A program made the translations under genes and the position numbers. Under the pieces are notes generated by a model. That model was not told the DNA's origin. It saw nothing but the letters and a program-made list of their open reading frames with translations, and did no database searches. From an uncultured Clostridia bacterium (GTDB taxonomy: Bacteria > Bacillota > Clostridia > Lachnospirales > Lachnospiraceae), in the NCBI GenBank assembly GCA_947304065.1, contig CAMZAI010000003.1, positions 1-33,631 of the forward strand: a DNA stretch of 33,631 nt, in the 5' to 3' direction. The first letter of the stretch is position 1; each line of letters opens with the position of its first letter. Positions 1-7,911 of this stretch are shown piece by piece.

Positions 1-1509
1 GGAGAGGGCATCGGCCGTTTTGGCGGCATGCCCTTTTTCATTAAAGGCGCGATACCGGGAGATACCGTTCTGGCGGGCGTGACCAAAATGAAAAAGACCT
101 ACGGATATGCCAGGATCGTAAAGATCCTCGATCCTTCCCCCGACAGGGTCGCACCGGCATGTCCGATCGCGGGACGATGCGGAGGCTGTCAGCTGCAGCA
201 CATGAGCTATGCCGCGCAGCTGAAGAATAAGCAGGATAAAGTCTTAAACGACCTCGTGAGGATCGGCGGGATCGCAAAGGACAGTTTTGTGTTCCCGGCC
301 GGTGATGAGATCTGTGCTGCCGAAAGCAGCAAGGCTGCGGCAGACGGACGGATATCGTTTTACCCGATCATAGGCATGGATGGGCCGTATCACTACCGCA
401 ACAAAGGCCAGTTCCCGGTGGGGACTTCCAAAGACGGCAGCATTATCAGCGGTTTTTATGCCGGGCATACTCATTCGATCATCGATACCGGGAGCTGTAT
501 GCTCCAGCATCCGGTAACGGACCTGCTGATGGCGGCGGTGAAGGAGTATATGCGCGAGGCGGGAGTATCGGCGTATGACGAGGAGGCCGCTGCAGAAAAA
601 GGCGCGTCACGCGGATCTGCGGATGAGCCCGGGATCGTGCGTCATGTGCTTACCAGAGTCGGATACAGGACCGGTGAGGTCATGGTCTGCGTTGTCATAA
701 ACGCCGAAAAACTTCCGAAAGAAGAGCTGCTGGTATCTAAGCTGGAAGAAGCGGTTTTGGACTACGATAGTAGAATAAAGAACCGGGCAGCAGGCACAGG
801 CGCCGCCGATATACCTGCAGTGCCGGAAGATATATCTGAATACCGTCTGGCATCTGTCTCGCTGAATATCAATACCCGCAATACGAACGTGATCATGGGC
901 GAGAAATGCAGGCTGCTCTTCGGCAACCTCTATATTACCGACTGTATCGGAGATATAAAGTATCGCATTTCCCCGCTCTCATTCTATCAGGTCAATCCCG
1001 TGCAGACGCAGAAACTCTACGCCACGGCGCTGGAGTTTGCCGGACTTACCGGCAATGAGACCGTCTGGGATCTGTACTGCGGCATCGGAACGATATCCCT
1101 GTTCCTGGCGCAAAGAGCGAAGAAGGTATACGGTGTCGAGATAGTCGGTCAGGCGATCGGGGACGCGCGCGCCAATGCGGAGCTCAACAATATCTCAAAT
1201 GCCGAGTTTTTTGTGGGAGCGGCCGAAGAAGTCCTTCCCGCGAAATATGCGGCAGATCCTTCGATGCGCGCGGATGTCATCGTGGTAGATCCGCCGCGCA
1301 AGGGCTGCGATGAAGCACTTCTGGAGTGCATCACAAAACTGGAGCCGAAGAAGATTGTCTATGTTTCCTGCGATCCGGCAACGCTGTCCCGTGACGTGAA
1401 ATACCTCGGGCAGCACGGCTATGCGCTGAAGGCGGTGCGCCCCTGCGATATGTTCCCGCAGACCAGCCATGTCGAAACCGTCGCCCTTCTGGGACGCAAA
1501 GACGCATAA
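1..1509 (+). CDS. rlmD: 23S rRNA (uracil-C5)-methyltransferase, RlmD/RumA family, 5' end outside window
   Basis: SAM-dependent enzyme that makes 5-methyluridine in 23S rRNA. The frame is open from base 1 and already reads like a TRAM RNA-binding domain (GEGIGRFGG, then GAIPGDTV), so the gene begins upstream and the first in-window ATG (28) is internal. Three cysteines of the 4Fe-4S cluster are visible in CPIAGRCGGC (codons at 160, 178 and 187). The C-terminal Rossmann methyltransferase part has VWDLYCGIGT (SAM loop), VVDPPRKGC, and the catalytic cysteine in VSCDPATLSRD (codon 1369). The sequence between the cluster and the methyltransferase core is long and acidic. Gram-positive relatives such as RlmCD can modify two uridines, so U1939-only specificity is not certain. 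Stop TAA. Confidence 0.93.
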   Translation, partial: GEGIGRFGGMPFFIKGAIPGDTVLAGVTKMKKTYGYARIVKILDPSPDRVAPACPIAGRCGGCQLQHMSYAAQLKNKQDKVLNDLVRIGGIAKDSFVFPAGDEICAAESSKAAADGRISFYPIIGMDGPYHYRNKGQFPVGTSKDGSIISGFYAGHTHSIIDTGSCMLQHPVTDLLMAAVKEYMREAGVSAYDEEAAAEKGASRGSADEPGIVRHVLTRVGYRTGEVMVCVVINAEKLPKEELLVSKLEEAVLDYDSRIKNRAAGTGAADIPAVPEDISEYRLASVSLNINTRNTNVIMGEKCRLLFGNLYITDCIGDIKYRISPLSFYQVNPVQTQKLYATALEFAGLTGNETVWDLYCGIGTISLFLAQRAKKVYGVEIVGQAIGDARANAELNNISNAEFFVGAAEEVLPAKYAADPSMRADVIVVDPPRKGCDEALLECITKLEPKKIVYVSCDPATLSRDVKYLGQHGYALKAVRPCDMFPQTSHVETVALLGRKDA

Positions 1510-1535
1510 CCGTAAGAAAAGAAGGAGATCTCAAA

Positions 1536-2567
1536 GTGGAGAAATGCTTTCAAAAGAACCAAAAGAGGCGATTGGGAATAATCCTTATCCTGTGTGCGGC
1601 CTTACTGCTCGCGGGCTGCAGCGATAACAGGAAAGCCGCTTTGGCACCCGCCGGAGCGGAACATGCGGGGCTCTATGTAGACGGCACACAGCTCAGGACT
1701 GCGAAAGGCGAGCCGGTGGTTCTGCGCGGGATCAATCATGCACACTGCTGGTACAGAAGCTCGGACGAGATAGCTTTTAAAGCTATCGCCGATACGGGGG
1801 CAAACTGCATCAGGATCGTCTGCGCCTGCGGGATACAGTGGGACGCCGATACTGCGGAAAGTATCACCGAGGCTATAGAACGTGCGAGACAGCTTGGTAT
1901 GCTGGCCATTGTCGAGGTACATGACGGAACCGGAGATAATGATATTGACACCCTTAAAAAAATCGGCGAATTCTGGTGCGGGATCGCGGATGTTTTTGCA
2001 GGTACCGAGGAATACTGCATACTGAACATTGCCAACGAGTGGTGCGGAAAGAGGAGCGCCGATATTTGGCGCGACGGATACGCCGCGGTTATTCCGATGC
2101 TGCGCGAAGCCGGGATCAAAAACGTCATCATGGTCGACGCACCGGGCTGGGGACAGTTCGGAAAAGCGGCGGTAAAGGCCGGAGTCGATATCTTCGAGTC
2201 GGATCCGGACCGCAATACGATGTTCTCGGTCCATATGTACGGATTTTCGGGCGGCTCTGAGCGCGCGATACGCAGAAACATTACCGCATCGACAGACAGG
2301 AATCTCTGCGTATGCGTCGGAGAGTTCGGATATAAGCATTCGGACGGGGATGTAAAGGAAGAGTATCTGATGCGTTACTGCACGGAGCAGGGGATCGGGT
2401 ATCTCGCCTGGAGCTGGAAGGGAAACAGCGGCGGCGTGGAATATCTGGACCTTGCGACGGAGTGGGACGGAAGCGTCCTTTCGGCCGACTGGGGTGAAAT
2501 ATTCGTGAACGGGGAATACGGAATACGCGCTACATCGAAGCCGGTGATATCCGCGGTTTCACCGTGA
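1536..2567 (+). CDS. GH5 beta-mannanase-like lipoprotein (subfamily 8-like)
   Basis: Secreted glycoside hydrolase, probably an endo-beta-1,4-mannanase tethered to the outer face of the membrane. GTG start with GAAGGAG at 1521-1527. Residues 12-28 form a lipoprotein signal ending in LLLAGC (Cys28). The rest is a single GH5 barrel: LRGINHAHCWY, IADTGANCIRIV, AIVEVHDGTGDND, acid/base Glu168 in NIANEW, nucleophile Glu263 in GEFG, and LAWSWKGNSGGVEYLDL near the end. The order and spacing match bacterial GH5_8 mannanases as I remember them. No carbohydrate-binding module or cell-wall repeat is present, and no sugar transporter or other hydrolase lies nearby, so the gene stands alone among housekeeping genes. 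Substrate is inferred from the subfamily resemblance; a different beta-glycan cannot be excluded. Confidence 0.88.
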   Translation: MEKCFQKNQKRRLGIILILCAALLLAGCSDNRKAALAPAGAEHAGLYVDGTQLRTAKGEPVVLRGINHAHCWYRSSDEIAFKAIADTGANCIRIVCACGIQWDADTAESITEAIERARQLGMLAIVEVHDGTGDNDIDTLKKIGEFWCGIADVFAGTEEYCILNIANEWCGKRSADIWRDGYAAVIPMLREAGIKNVIMVDAPGWGQFGKAAVKAGVDIFESDPDRNTMFSVHMYGFSGGSERAIRRNITASTDRNLCVCVGEFGYKHSDGDVKEEYLMRYCTEQGIGYLAWSWKGNSGGVEYLDLATEWDGSVLSADWGEIFVNGEYGIRATSKPVISAVSP

Positions 2568-2618
2568 GTCAGCACGCTCTGTATGACAGATGAGATCACA
2601 GACCGAAAAGGAGATCAT

Positions 2619-3290
2619 ATGACTGTATACGAAAGACTTGCCGCATGCGGCAGCGAAAAATACAGGGATTTCCAGAGCAAGCTTGTTCCGAATATCCCGA
2701 AGGAAACGATACTCGGCGTCAAAACGCCCGACATGCGCAGGATCGCGAAGGAGATAAAGGGTACGAAGGAGGCGGAGGATTTCCTCACAGAGCTTCCGCA
2801 CAAATACTATGAGGAGAACCTTGTGCATTTCTTCCTGATCTCGATGATAAAGGATTTTGACGAATGCGTCGGAGAAGTCGAGCGGTTCCTGCCTTACGTG
2901 GACTGCTGGCCGGTCTGCGACCAGTCGAGCCCGAAGGTTTTTGCAAAGAACCATGAGAAACTCCTTCCACTGATCAAAAAGTGGATCGGTTCGGAGCATG
3001 TCTATACCGCGAGGTTCGGCCTCAGGATGCTGATGAACGAGTTCCTCGGAGACGATTTCAGGCCCGAATATCTTGAGTGGGCAGCCTCGGTAAAAGGCGA
3101 GGACTACTATATCAAGATGATGGTGGCCTGGTATTTCGCGACCGCGCTCGCAAAGCAGTATGACGCAGCGGTCGTATATATCCGGGAACGCAGACTTGAG
3201 CCGTGGACGCATAAAAAGGCCATCCAGAAAGCGGTCGAGAGCTTCCGCGTTTCCGATGAGCACAAGGAATACTTAAAGACCTTCAGATAA
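2619..3290 (+). CDS. AlkD-like DNA alkylation repair protein
   Basis: A 223-residue all-helical HEAT-like repeat protein of the DNA alkylation repair family. AlkD enzymes excise N3- and N7-alkylated purines without flipping the base. Recognisable stretches are GVKTPDMRRIAKEI near residue 40, FLISMIKDFDE, YVDCWPVCDQ, FGLRMLMNEF, MMVAWYFATALAK and a C-terminal basic helix (HKKAIQKAVESFRVS). Start chosen at ATG 2619, which follows AAAAGGAG with good spacing; an in-frame ATG at 2583 lacks a ribosome site. The closest relatives by pattern are the short clostridial versions, some of which are not biochemically tested. It lies about 50 bases after the mannanase gene and may share its transcript. Confidence 0.88.
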   Translation: MTVYERLAACGSEKYRDFQSKLVPNIPKETILGVKTPDMRRIAKEIKGTKEAEDFLTELPHKYYEENLVHFFLISMIKDFDECVGEVERFLPYVDCWPVCDQSSPKVFAKNHEKLLPLIKKWIGSEHVYTARFGLRMLMNEFLGDDFRPEYLEWAASVKGEDYYIKMMVAWYFATALAKQYDAAVVYIRERRLEPWTHKKAIQKAVESFRVSDEHKEYLKTFR

Positions 3291-3312
3291 TGACAAACGG
3301 ACGGACTACGGC

Positions 3313-3753
3313 ATGAAGATTGACATAAAACAGATAACCGAGGGCGAGGAGAGCATCAACATCCGATACAAAGAGCCCAATCCCACGGTCGGGAGGATTA
3401 TCGGGATCCTGCGCGGCGAGGGCAACAAGATATGGGGCCGGACCGAGGAAGGCAGCGTATGCATCGGTTTGGACGACGTGCTCTATCTGGAGTCGGTGGA
3501 TGACAAAGTATTTGCCTATACCACGGACAAGGTGGTCAGGATCGACGGTACATTGAACTCATTCATGATAGAGAACGATGAGGACGTTTTCTTCAGGTGC
3601 AGCAAGTCCATCGTGATCAATGTGAACCGCGTGACGTCTCTGAAGAGCCTGGCCTCGAACAGGATCGACGCCACGATGGAGGGCGGCGAGCACATCATTA
3701 TTTCCAGGCGGTATGCGTCGGAATTCAGAAGATTTTTAAAGGGGGACAGGTAA
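3313..3753 (+). CDS. LytTR-domain DNA-binding regulator
   Basis: A 146-residue transcription factor with a C-terminal LytTR domain (about residues 45-143) and a short N-terminal segment in place of a receiver domain. Typical LytTR marks are LDDVLYLESVDDKVFAYT, FFRCSKSIVINVNRV and HIIISRRYASEFRRFL. Stand-alone LytTR proteins of this size are usually paired with a DUF3021 membrane protein, which is exactly the next gene; the two ORFs abut (stop 3751-3753, ATG 3754). In known pairs the membrane partner restrains the regulator. Likely targets are its own operon and perhaps the downstream ABC transporter, but no clear direct-repeat operator was identified. The ribosome site before 3313 is weak. 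Confidence 0.92.
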   Translation: MKIDIKQITEGEESINIRYKEPNPTVGRIIGILRGEGNKIWGRTEEGSVCIGLDDVLYLESVDDKVFAYTTDKVVRIDGTLNSFMIENDEDVFFRCSKSIVINVNRVTSLKSLASNRIDATMEGGEHIIISRRYASEFRRFLKGDR

Positions 3754-4215
3754 ATGAAGAATGAGAAAAAACTATCCCTTTGGGAAAGATATCTTACGAA
3801 AGAGATAAGCATAGAGTTCAAGGCTTGCCTGTATTTCTTTGCGATCCTGTTCTTTTACTGCGTCTGCAGGATGATAAAGGGTTCGTTCGAGGCTGAGATA
3901 CTGCATATGGCGGAGATGATCTTTACATGCTATATAATCTGCTATCTTCAGGTATATCTTTTCGGGAATTTTGATGAAACCGAGACCGTCGGACTCAGGG
4001 AGTGCATCGGCGTGACGGTATGCACCTTACTGTATTGCGCGGTTTCGTATTTTGGCGGATGGTTTGGAAAGCAGCTGTCTGTTTCTCTGATACTTGCCGC
4101 GTACATCCTGCTCACTTATTTCTGCGTATTTTTAATATACAGGACGAAGCGCAGGATCGACGACAGGAAGCTCAACGAAGAGCTGCGTATTTTCCAGACG
4201 GAGCATAAAAAGTGA
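3754..4215 (+). CDS. DUF3021 family membrane protein
   Basis: A 153-residue integral membrane protein with four predicted helices: about residues 23-42, 49-70, 85-104 and 108-128. The C-terminal tail is basic and cytoplasmic (RTKRRIDDRKLNEELRIF). DUF3021 proteins sit next to LytTR regulators and are thought to control them by sequestration. The start codon immediately follows the regulator's stop codon, and its ribosome site (AAAGGGGGA, ending 3746) lies inside the regulator gene, so translation is probably coupled. A strong terminator follows within 30 bases, closing this small operon. Function beyond the pairing is not known from the sequence. Confidence 0.88.
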   Translation: MKNEKKLSLWERYLTKEISIEFKACLYFFAILFFYCVCRMIKGSFEAEILHMAEMIFTCYIICYLQVYLFGNFDETETVGLRECIGVTVCTLLYCAVSYFGGWFGKQLSVSLILAAYILLTYFCVFLIYRTKRRIDDRKLNEELRIFQTEHKK

Positions 4216-4241
4216 ATGATAAGGCCGAATAAGTGCATCTT

Positions 4242-4273
4242 ACGGGGACAGCTATTGTCCCCGTTTTGTTTTT
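4242..4273 (+). terminator. Rho-independent terminator after LytTR/DUF3021
   Basis: Perfect 9-bp stem (4242-4250 with 4256-4264), five-base loop, then a T-rich run TTTTGTTTTT. It separates the LytTR/DUF3021 pair from the ABC transporter genes. Confidence 0.92.
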
Positions 4274-4339
4274 ATGATAGTAGTAAGGTGCAGAGCAGAT
4301 AATGCGTGGGAATGAAAGTTACGACAGGAGGAAAAAAAG

Positions 4340-5026
4340 ATGGGCAATGCTATTGAGATAGAACATCTCACGAAGAGTTACGGAAAGAACCGCGGCGTGA
4401 TCGATGTGTCGCTGAAGGTTAAGGAAGGCGATATCTTCGGATTCATCGGACCGAACGGCGCAGGCAAATCTACGACGATCCGGTCCATGCTGGGCTTCCT
4501 GAAGTTCAATGAGGGAAGCATAAAGATCCTCGGCATGGACAGCGTAAAGGATCATGAGGAGATCCTCCGGAACGTCGGCTACATGCCCTCGGAGGCCTGG
4601 TTCTACGATTCGATGAAGGTTTCGGACGTGATCAGATACGCGGCGGACGTAAGAGGCCTCGACTGTTCGGAAGAGGCAGCGAAGATCTGCGAGAAAATGA
4701 AGGTCGCGACGGATAAGAGGATCAAGGAGCTCTCGCTCGGAAACCGCAAGAAGGTCAGCATCGTTTGCGCGATGCAGCACAAGCCGAAGCTTTTTATCTT
4801 CGACGAGCCCACCGGCGGTCTCGATCCGCTTATGCAGAAGCATTTCTTCGAGCTGATCAATGAATATGTGGATAAAGGCGCGACCTGCCTGCTCTCGACG
4901 CATGTGCTCTCCGAGGTCAACAAGTACTGCAGGAGCGCAGCGATAATGAGGGAAGGAAGGCTGACCGTGCTCGATTCCCCGAAGATCGACGACGATACGT
5001 TTTTGAAATTCTATGAGGATGAATAA
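4340..5026 (+). CDS. ABC transporter ATP-binding protein (ABC-2 type)
   Basis: A 228-residue cytoplasmic ATPase that would power the adjacent permease. Walker A is GPNGAGKST (residues 37-45), followed by a Q-loop region near GYMPSEAW, the signature LSLGNRKKVS, Walker B LFIFDEPTGGLDP and switch histidine STHVLSEV. The signature is LSLGN instead of LSGGQ, which is common in this drug/antibiotic-export subgroup. AGGAGG lies at 4326-4331, nine bases before the ATG. The length is short, without the C-terminal extension of many drug exporters. It follows a LytTR/DUF3021 operon and precedes its permease after a 74-base spacer containing a perfect hairpin. Substrate unknown. Confidence 0.95.
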   Translation: MGNAIEIEHLTKSYGKNRGVIDVSLKVKEGDIFGFIGPNGAGKSTTIRSMLGFLKFNEGSIKILGMDSVKDHEEILRNVGYMPSEAWFYDSMKVSDVIRYAADVRGLDCSEEAAKICEKMKVATDKRIKELSLGNRKKVSIVCAMQHKPKLFIFDEPTGGLDPLMQKHFFELINEYVDKGATCLLSTHVLSEVNKYCRSAAIMREGRLTVLDSPKIDDDTFLKFYEDE

Positions 5027-5061
5027 GCCTTGTACGCTAGTCACGTGTAAGGCAAGGAATC

Positions 5062-5084
5062 AGAATCGGCTGAAAGCCGATTCT
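5062..5084 (+). repeat. Intercistronic perfect hairpin between ABC genes
   Basis: AGAATCGGCT and AGCCGATTCT form a perfect 10-bp inverted repeat around a three-base loop (5072-5074). There is no T-run, so it is unlikely to be a simple terminator. It ends six bases before the permease ribosome site (GGAG, 5090-5093). A role in mRNA processing or in setting the ATPase-to-permease ratio is possible. Confidence 0.7.
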
Positions 5085-5100
5085 AAATAGGAGATGTGAT

Positions 5101-5892
5101 ATGAAGACAATATTACTGAAGGAAATAAAACTGAACTTCAAGAATCTGCTGATCTGGAGCCTCGTTGTGGGCGGAGTCGGACTGGCCTGCATCCTTATGT
5201 ACCAAAGCATGCAGGGAGAGATTGCCAAAGTAGGCGACGCATTTTCCGATATGGGCTCGTTCTCGGATGCATTCGGAATGAGTACGCTGAGCATGGCGAC
5301 ACTGGCCGGATATTTCGCGGTAGAAGTCGGAACGGTGCACGGACTCGGCGGAGGTATGTTCGCTGCGATCGCAGCGATAGGGATCCTCTCTAAGGAGGAA
5401 GAACTGCACAGCGGAGAATTCCTGCTCTCATTGCCCGTATCGAGGAAAAAGGTCGTTGCGGCGAAAGGCATATGCGTGCTCTGCATGCTCGTTGCGTTTA
5501 CACTGATCTGCGGCTGCCTGTACGCGCTCGGCTTTGCGTCAATGGGAGAATCGCTGCCCGCCGGAGATTTCATGCGATTCATGCTGGGACAGTTCCTGAT
5601 GAATATAGAGATAGCCGCGGTATGCTTCGCGGTATCGTCGCTCTCCGGCAAAAACAGGATGGGAATGGGACTCGGCATCGCGCTGCTCTTCTATTTCTAC
5701 GATCTGATCGGAAGGGTTGTGCCGGACCTCAAGGATTATCTTTTCATCGGACCATACTCATACGTAAACGGTGCGGAGATATTCTCAGGAAAGAGCACGC
5801 CCGCGGCGGCGTTCGTCGTGGCTGCGGCAGCGATAGTCTGCGGCGCAGTATTCGCATTCTGGTACTACGACAAGAGGGATCTGGCGAGCTGA
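5101..5892 (+). CDS. ABC-2 type transporter permease
   Basis: A 263-residue membrane protein partnering the upstream ATPase. It starts with a short amphipathic stretch (MKTILLKEIKLNFKNLLIW) as in ABC-2 permeases. About six hydrophobic helices follow: residues 15-38, 70-100, 118-145, 158-178, 180-200 and 232-255. The motif EEELHSGEFLLSLPVSRKKV is the cytoplasmic coupling loop typical of the NosY/YhaP-like permease group. ATG at 5101 follows TAGGAG with seven to eight bases spacing. With one ATPase and one permease, the complex is probably a homodimer of each. Substrate is unknown; such pairs often export peptides or lipids or act in antibiotic resistance. Confidence 0.9.
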   Translation: MKTILLKEIKLNFKNLLIWSLVVGGVGLACILMYQSMQGEIAKVGDAFSDMGSFSDAFGMSTLSMATLAGYFAVEVGTVHGLGGGMFAAIAAIGILSKEEELHSGEFLLSLPVSRKKVVAAKGICVLCMLVAFTLICGCLYALGFASMGESLPAGDFMRFMLGQFLMNIEIAAVCFAVSSLSGKNRMGMGLGIALLFYFYDLIGRVVPDLKDYLFIGPYSYVNGAEIFSGKSTPAAAFVVAAAAIVCGAVFAFWYYDKRDLAS

Positions 5893-5906
5893 GCCGGAGA
5901 CGGCAT

Positions 5907-6058
5907 GGGGACGGTTCTTCTGTCTGCGCCGGGATAACAGAAACGCGGGCGGCAACGGGATATTTCACCGCAAAACAAGAGCTTATCGTTTTGCGGTAAA
6001 ACACCCTGCGGCGCCCGCGTATTTCTTTATCTTCTGAGCAGACAAAAGAACCGTCCCC
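5907..6058. repeat. 152-bp nested imperfect palindrome (REP/MITE-like element)
   Basis: Three nested inverted repeats share one centre near 5982. The outer arms 5907-5927 and 6038-6058 match 20 of 21 bases; middle arms 5943-5951 and 6012-6020 are perfect; inner arms 5967-5976 and 5988-5997 are perfect around an 11-base loop. The outer arms carry GGGGACGGTTCTT and its complement. From memory, ends like this occur in short non-coding repeats of Firmicutes associated with REP-type tyrosine transposases; this was not checked. No coding capacity. It fills most of the 279-base gap between the permease and the next gene and could also stop transcription from both sides. Confidence 0.75.
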
Positions 6059-6086
6059 GTGTCTTCGTGTCTCACGTGTGTTAATC

Positions 6087-6145
6087 TTTCAAAATAGTGA
6101 CGCAGGTGTTATAATGGGAAACGCAGAGTGCGTTCCGGCACTCTG
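6087..6145 (+). promoter_or_regulatory. Promoter and 5' hairpin before the teichoic acid gene
   Basis: Extended -10 TGTTATAAT at 6107-6115, with a poor -35 (TTTCAA, 6087-6092) 17 bases upstream. The transcript would start near 6122 and fold immediately into an 8-bp hairpin (6124-6131 with 6138-6145). A ribosome site AAGGAG follows at 6158-6163. Confidence 0.65.
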
Positions 6146-6171
6146 ACATTATCACTGAAGGAGCGGCGAAG

Positions 6172-7911
6172 ATGGGCAGGAGACTTGACAGAAGACTGGC
6201 GTTTGTAAAGCGTCTGTTTTCTGCGGACTTTTATTCGCACCGGGCTTATATAAGATATTACGACAGGCTCAAAGTGCGTCCTGACACGGTGCTCCTCGAA
6301 TCGCAGCACGGAACGGTCCTCGGAGGAAATATCGCGGCGATACTGAAGACGCTGTGCGAGGAAGAAGAATTTGCCGGGCTGAAGATATATGTTACGGTAC
6401 GCAGGGAGACCGAGGAAAAAATAAAGGCGCAGTGGGCCGGCTTTAAGAACGCGGAAGGCAGGGTGCATACGGTCAGATTTGATTCGAGAGCTTATTTCCG
6501 CATACTCGCGAGCGCGGGAAGGCTGATCAACGACAATACCTTTATGCCGATGTTCATGAAGAAACCCGGGCAGATTTATCTCAATACCTGGCACGGAACT
6601 CCTTTAAAGACACTGGGCAAGGGCATAAAGGGCGAGCGTTTCGCGATCGGCAACGCGCAGAGGAATTTCCTTACGGCGGATCTGATGCTTTTCCCGAACG
6701 AACATACACGCGAGGTTCTGCTTCGCGATTACATGATAGAGAATTTCGGTACCGGCAGGATGGCGATGACCGGTTACCCGCGCAATGAAGTATTCTTCTC
6801 GGACGAGGTCAGAAGTGCGATGCGCGAACGCTTCGCGATGGAAGGAAAGCGGGTTTATGCGTATCTTCCGACTTGGAGAGGCATCGTGGGCAAGGTAGAC
6901 AAGGAGGCCCAGAAGCAGGAACTCGCCAAGTCTTTTAAAGAACTTGACAGCAGGCTCCCGGACGATGTGCTCGTCTATATCAAGCTTCATCCGATGCTGC
7001 GCGGAAGCATGCCGACCGAAGGCTTTAAGCATATCAGGACCTTCCCCGAGGATGTGTTCTCCTATGATTTCCTTCAGGCAACGGACGGCCTCATTACCGA
7101 TTATTCGAGCATAATGTTTGACTATGCGGTCACTCACAGGCCGATCGTTCTGTATACCTACGACGAGGAAGAGTATGTAAGGGACAGGGGACTCACATTT
7201 TCCCTTGACGAACTGCCCTTCCCGAGAGTAAAGGATATTGCATCTCTGGCCGCGGAGCTGGTTAAGCCGACCGCTTATGACGACAGCTCATTTATCTCGC
7301 GCTTCTGTCCTTATGACAGAGTGGGTGTCACAAAGGAACTCATGCGCGATTTCATCGGAGGAAAGCTCGACAAATATCCGAAGATGCCTTCAAACGGCAA
7401 AAAGAACATTGCTGTCTACGGCGGCGACTTCATCAGAAACGGTATCGCCACGGCGCTCGGAAGCCTGATGCAGAGCGTTGATCCGGAGAAGTTCAATTAT
7501 CTTGTGCTCTACAAGCTGAGCCCGAAAACAAACAACACGCCGGGCTATCACGAGCCCGCGCTTGACGATATACCCGAGGGTATTGCGACTCTCGGGATCA
7601 CGAATCCGCACTGCGGCACCTGGTGGGATCTGATCTGTTCGAAGGGCTGGAAGCGCCTGCAGAGGATATTCCCGGGCCTGCCCTTTAAGGCCTCGAAGAA
7701 AGCCTACGAGAGAATCGCGGTGCGTGAGGCGAACAAGACCTTCGGTATGGCGAGGATCGATGCAGCGATACAGTTTAACGGGTATTTCCCCGATATTATC
7801 GAGATGTTCAAGCTCATGGACTGCGGGCGCGCGATATTTGTCCACAATGACATGAACGGTGAGAACAGGAAGAGCTTCGCGGTGCCCAAGAAGCTGTTGG
7901 CCGACGCATAG
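6172..7911 (+). CDS. CDP-glycerol glycerophosphotransferase family protein, cut by in-frame TAG
   Basis: Residues 1-400 form a CDP-glycerol:poly(glycerophosphate) transferase domain of the TagF/TagB type, which adds polyol-phosphate units in teichoic acid or related envelope polymer synthesis at the inner membrane face. Visible motifs are LLESQHGTVLGGN, YLNTWHGTPLKTLGKG, GYPRNEVFF, YLPTWRG, KLHPML and TDYSSIMFDYA. From about residue 409 (KKNIAVYGGDFIRNGIATAL) a GT4 glycosyltransferase N-terminal domain begins, but the reading frame meets TAG at 7909-7911 in the middle of that domain. The same frame continues to 8658 with the rest of GT4. Start ATG 6172 follows AAGGAG at 6158-6163. The 579-residue product probably keeps the transferase domain but has only half a GT4 domain. 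Confidence 0.85.
   Translation: MGRRLDRRLAFVKRLFSADFYSHRAYIRYYDRLKVRPDTVLLESQHGTVLGGNIAAILKTLCEEEEFAGLKIYVTVRRETEEKIKAQWAGFKNAEGRVHTVRFDSRAYFRILASAGRLINDNTFMPMFMKKPGQIYLNTWHGTPLKTLGKGIKGERFAIGNAQRNFLTADLMLFPNEHTREVLLRDYMIENFGTGRMAMTGYPRNEVFFSDEVRSAMRERFAMEGKRVYAYLPTWRGIVGKVDKEAQKQELAKSFKELDSRLPDDVLVYIKLHPMLRGSMPTEGFKHIRTFPEDVFSYDFLQATDGLITDYSSIMFDYAVTHRPIVLYTYDEEEYVRDRGLTFSLDELPFPRVKDIASLAAELVKPTAYDDSSFISRFCPYDRVGVTKELMRDFIGGKLDKYPKMPSNGKKNIAVYGGDFIRNGIATALGSLMQSVDPEKFNYLVLYKLSPKTNNTPGYHEPALDDIPEGIATLGITNPHCGTWWDLICSKGWKRLQRIFPGLPFKASKKAYERIAVREANKTFGMARIDAAIQFNGYFPDIIEMFKLMDCGRAIFVHNDMNGENRKSFAVPKKLLADA

Noticed and set aside
1602..2339. Minus-strand open frame opposite the mannanase gene
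   Set aside because: A shadow of a well-supported GH5 gene; no domain or start signal.
7909..7911. Recoding of TAG as an amino acid (such as pyrrolysine)
   Set aside because: TAG terminates the aminopeptidase, tadV and recR genes here, and no context element for recoding was noticed.
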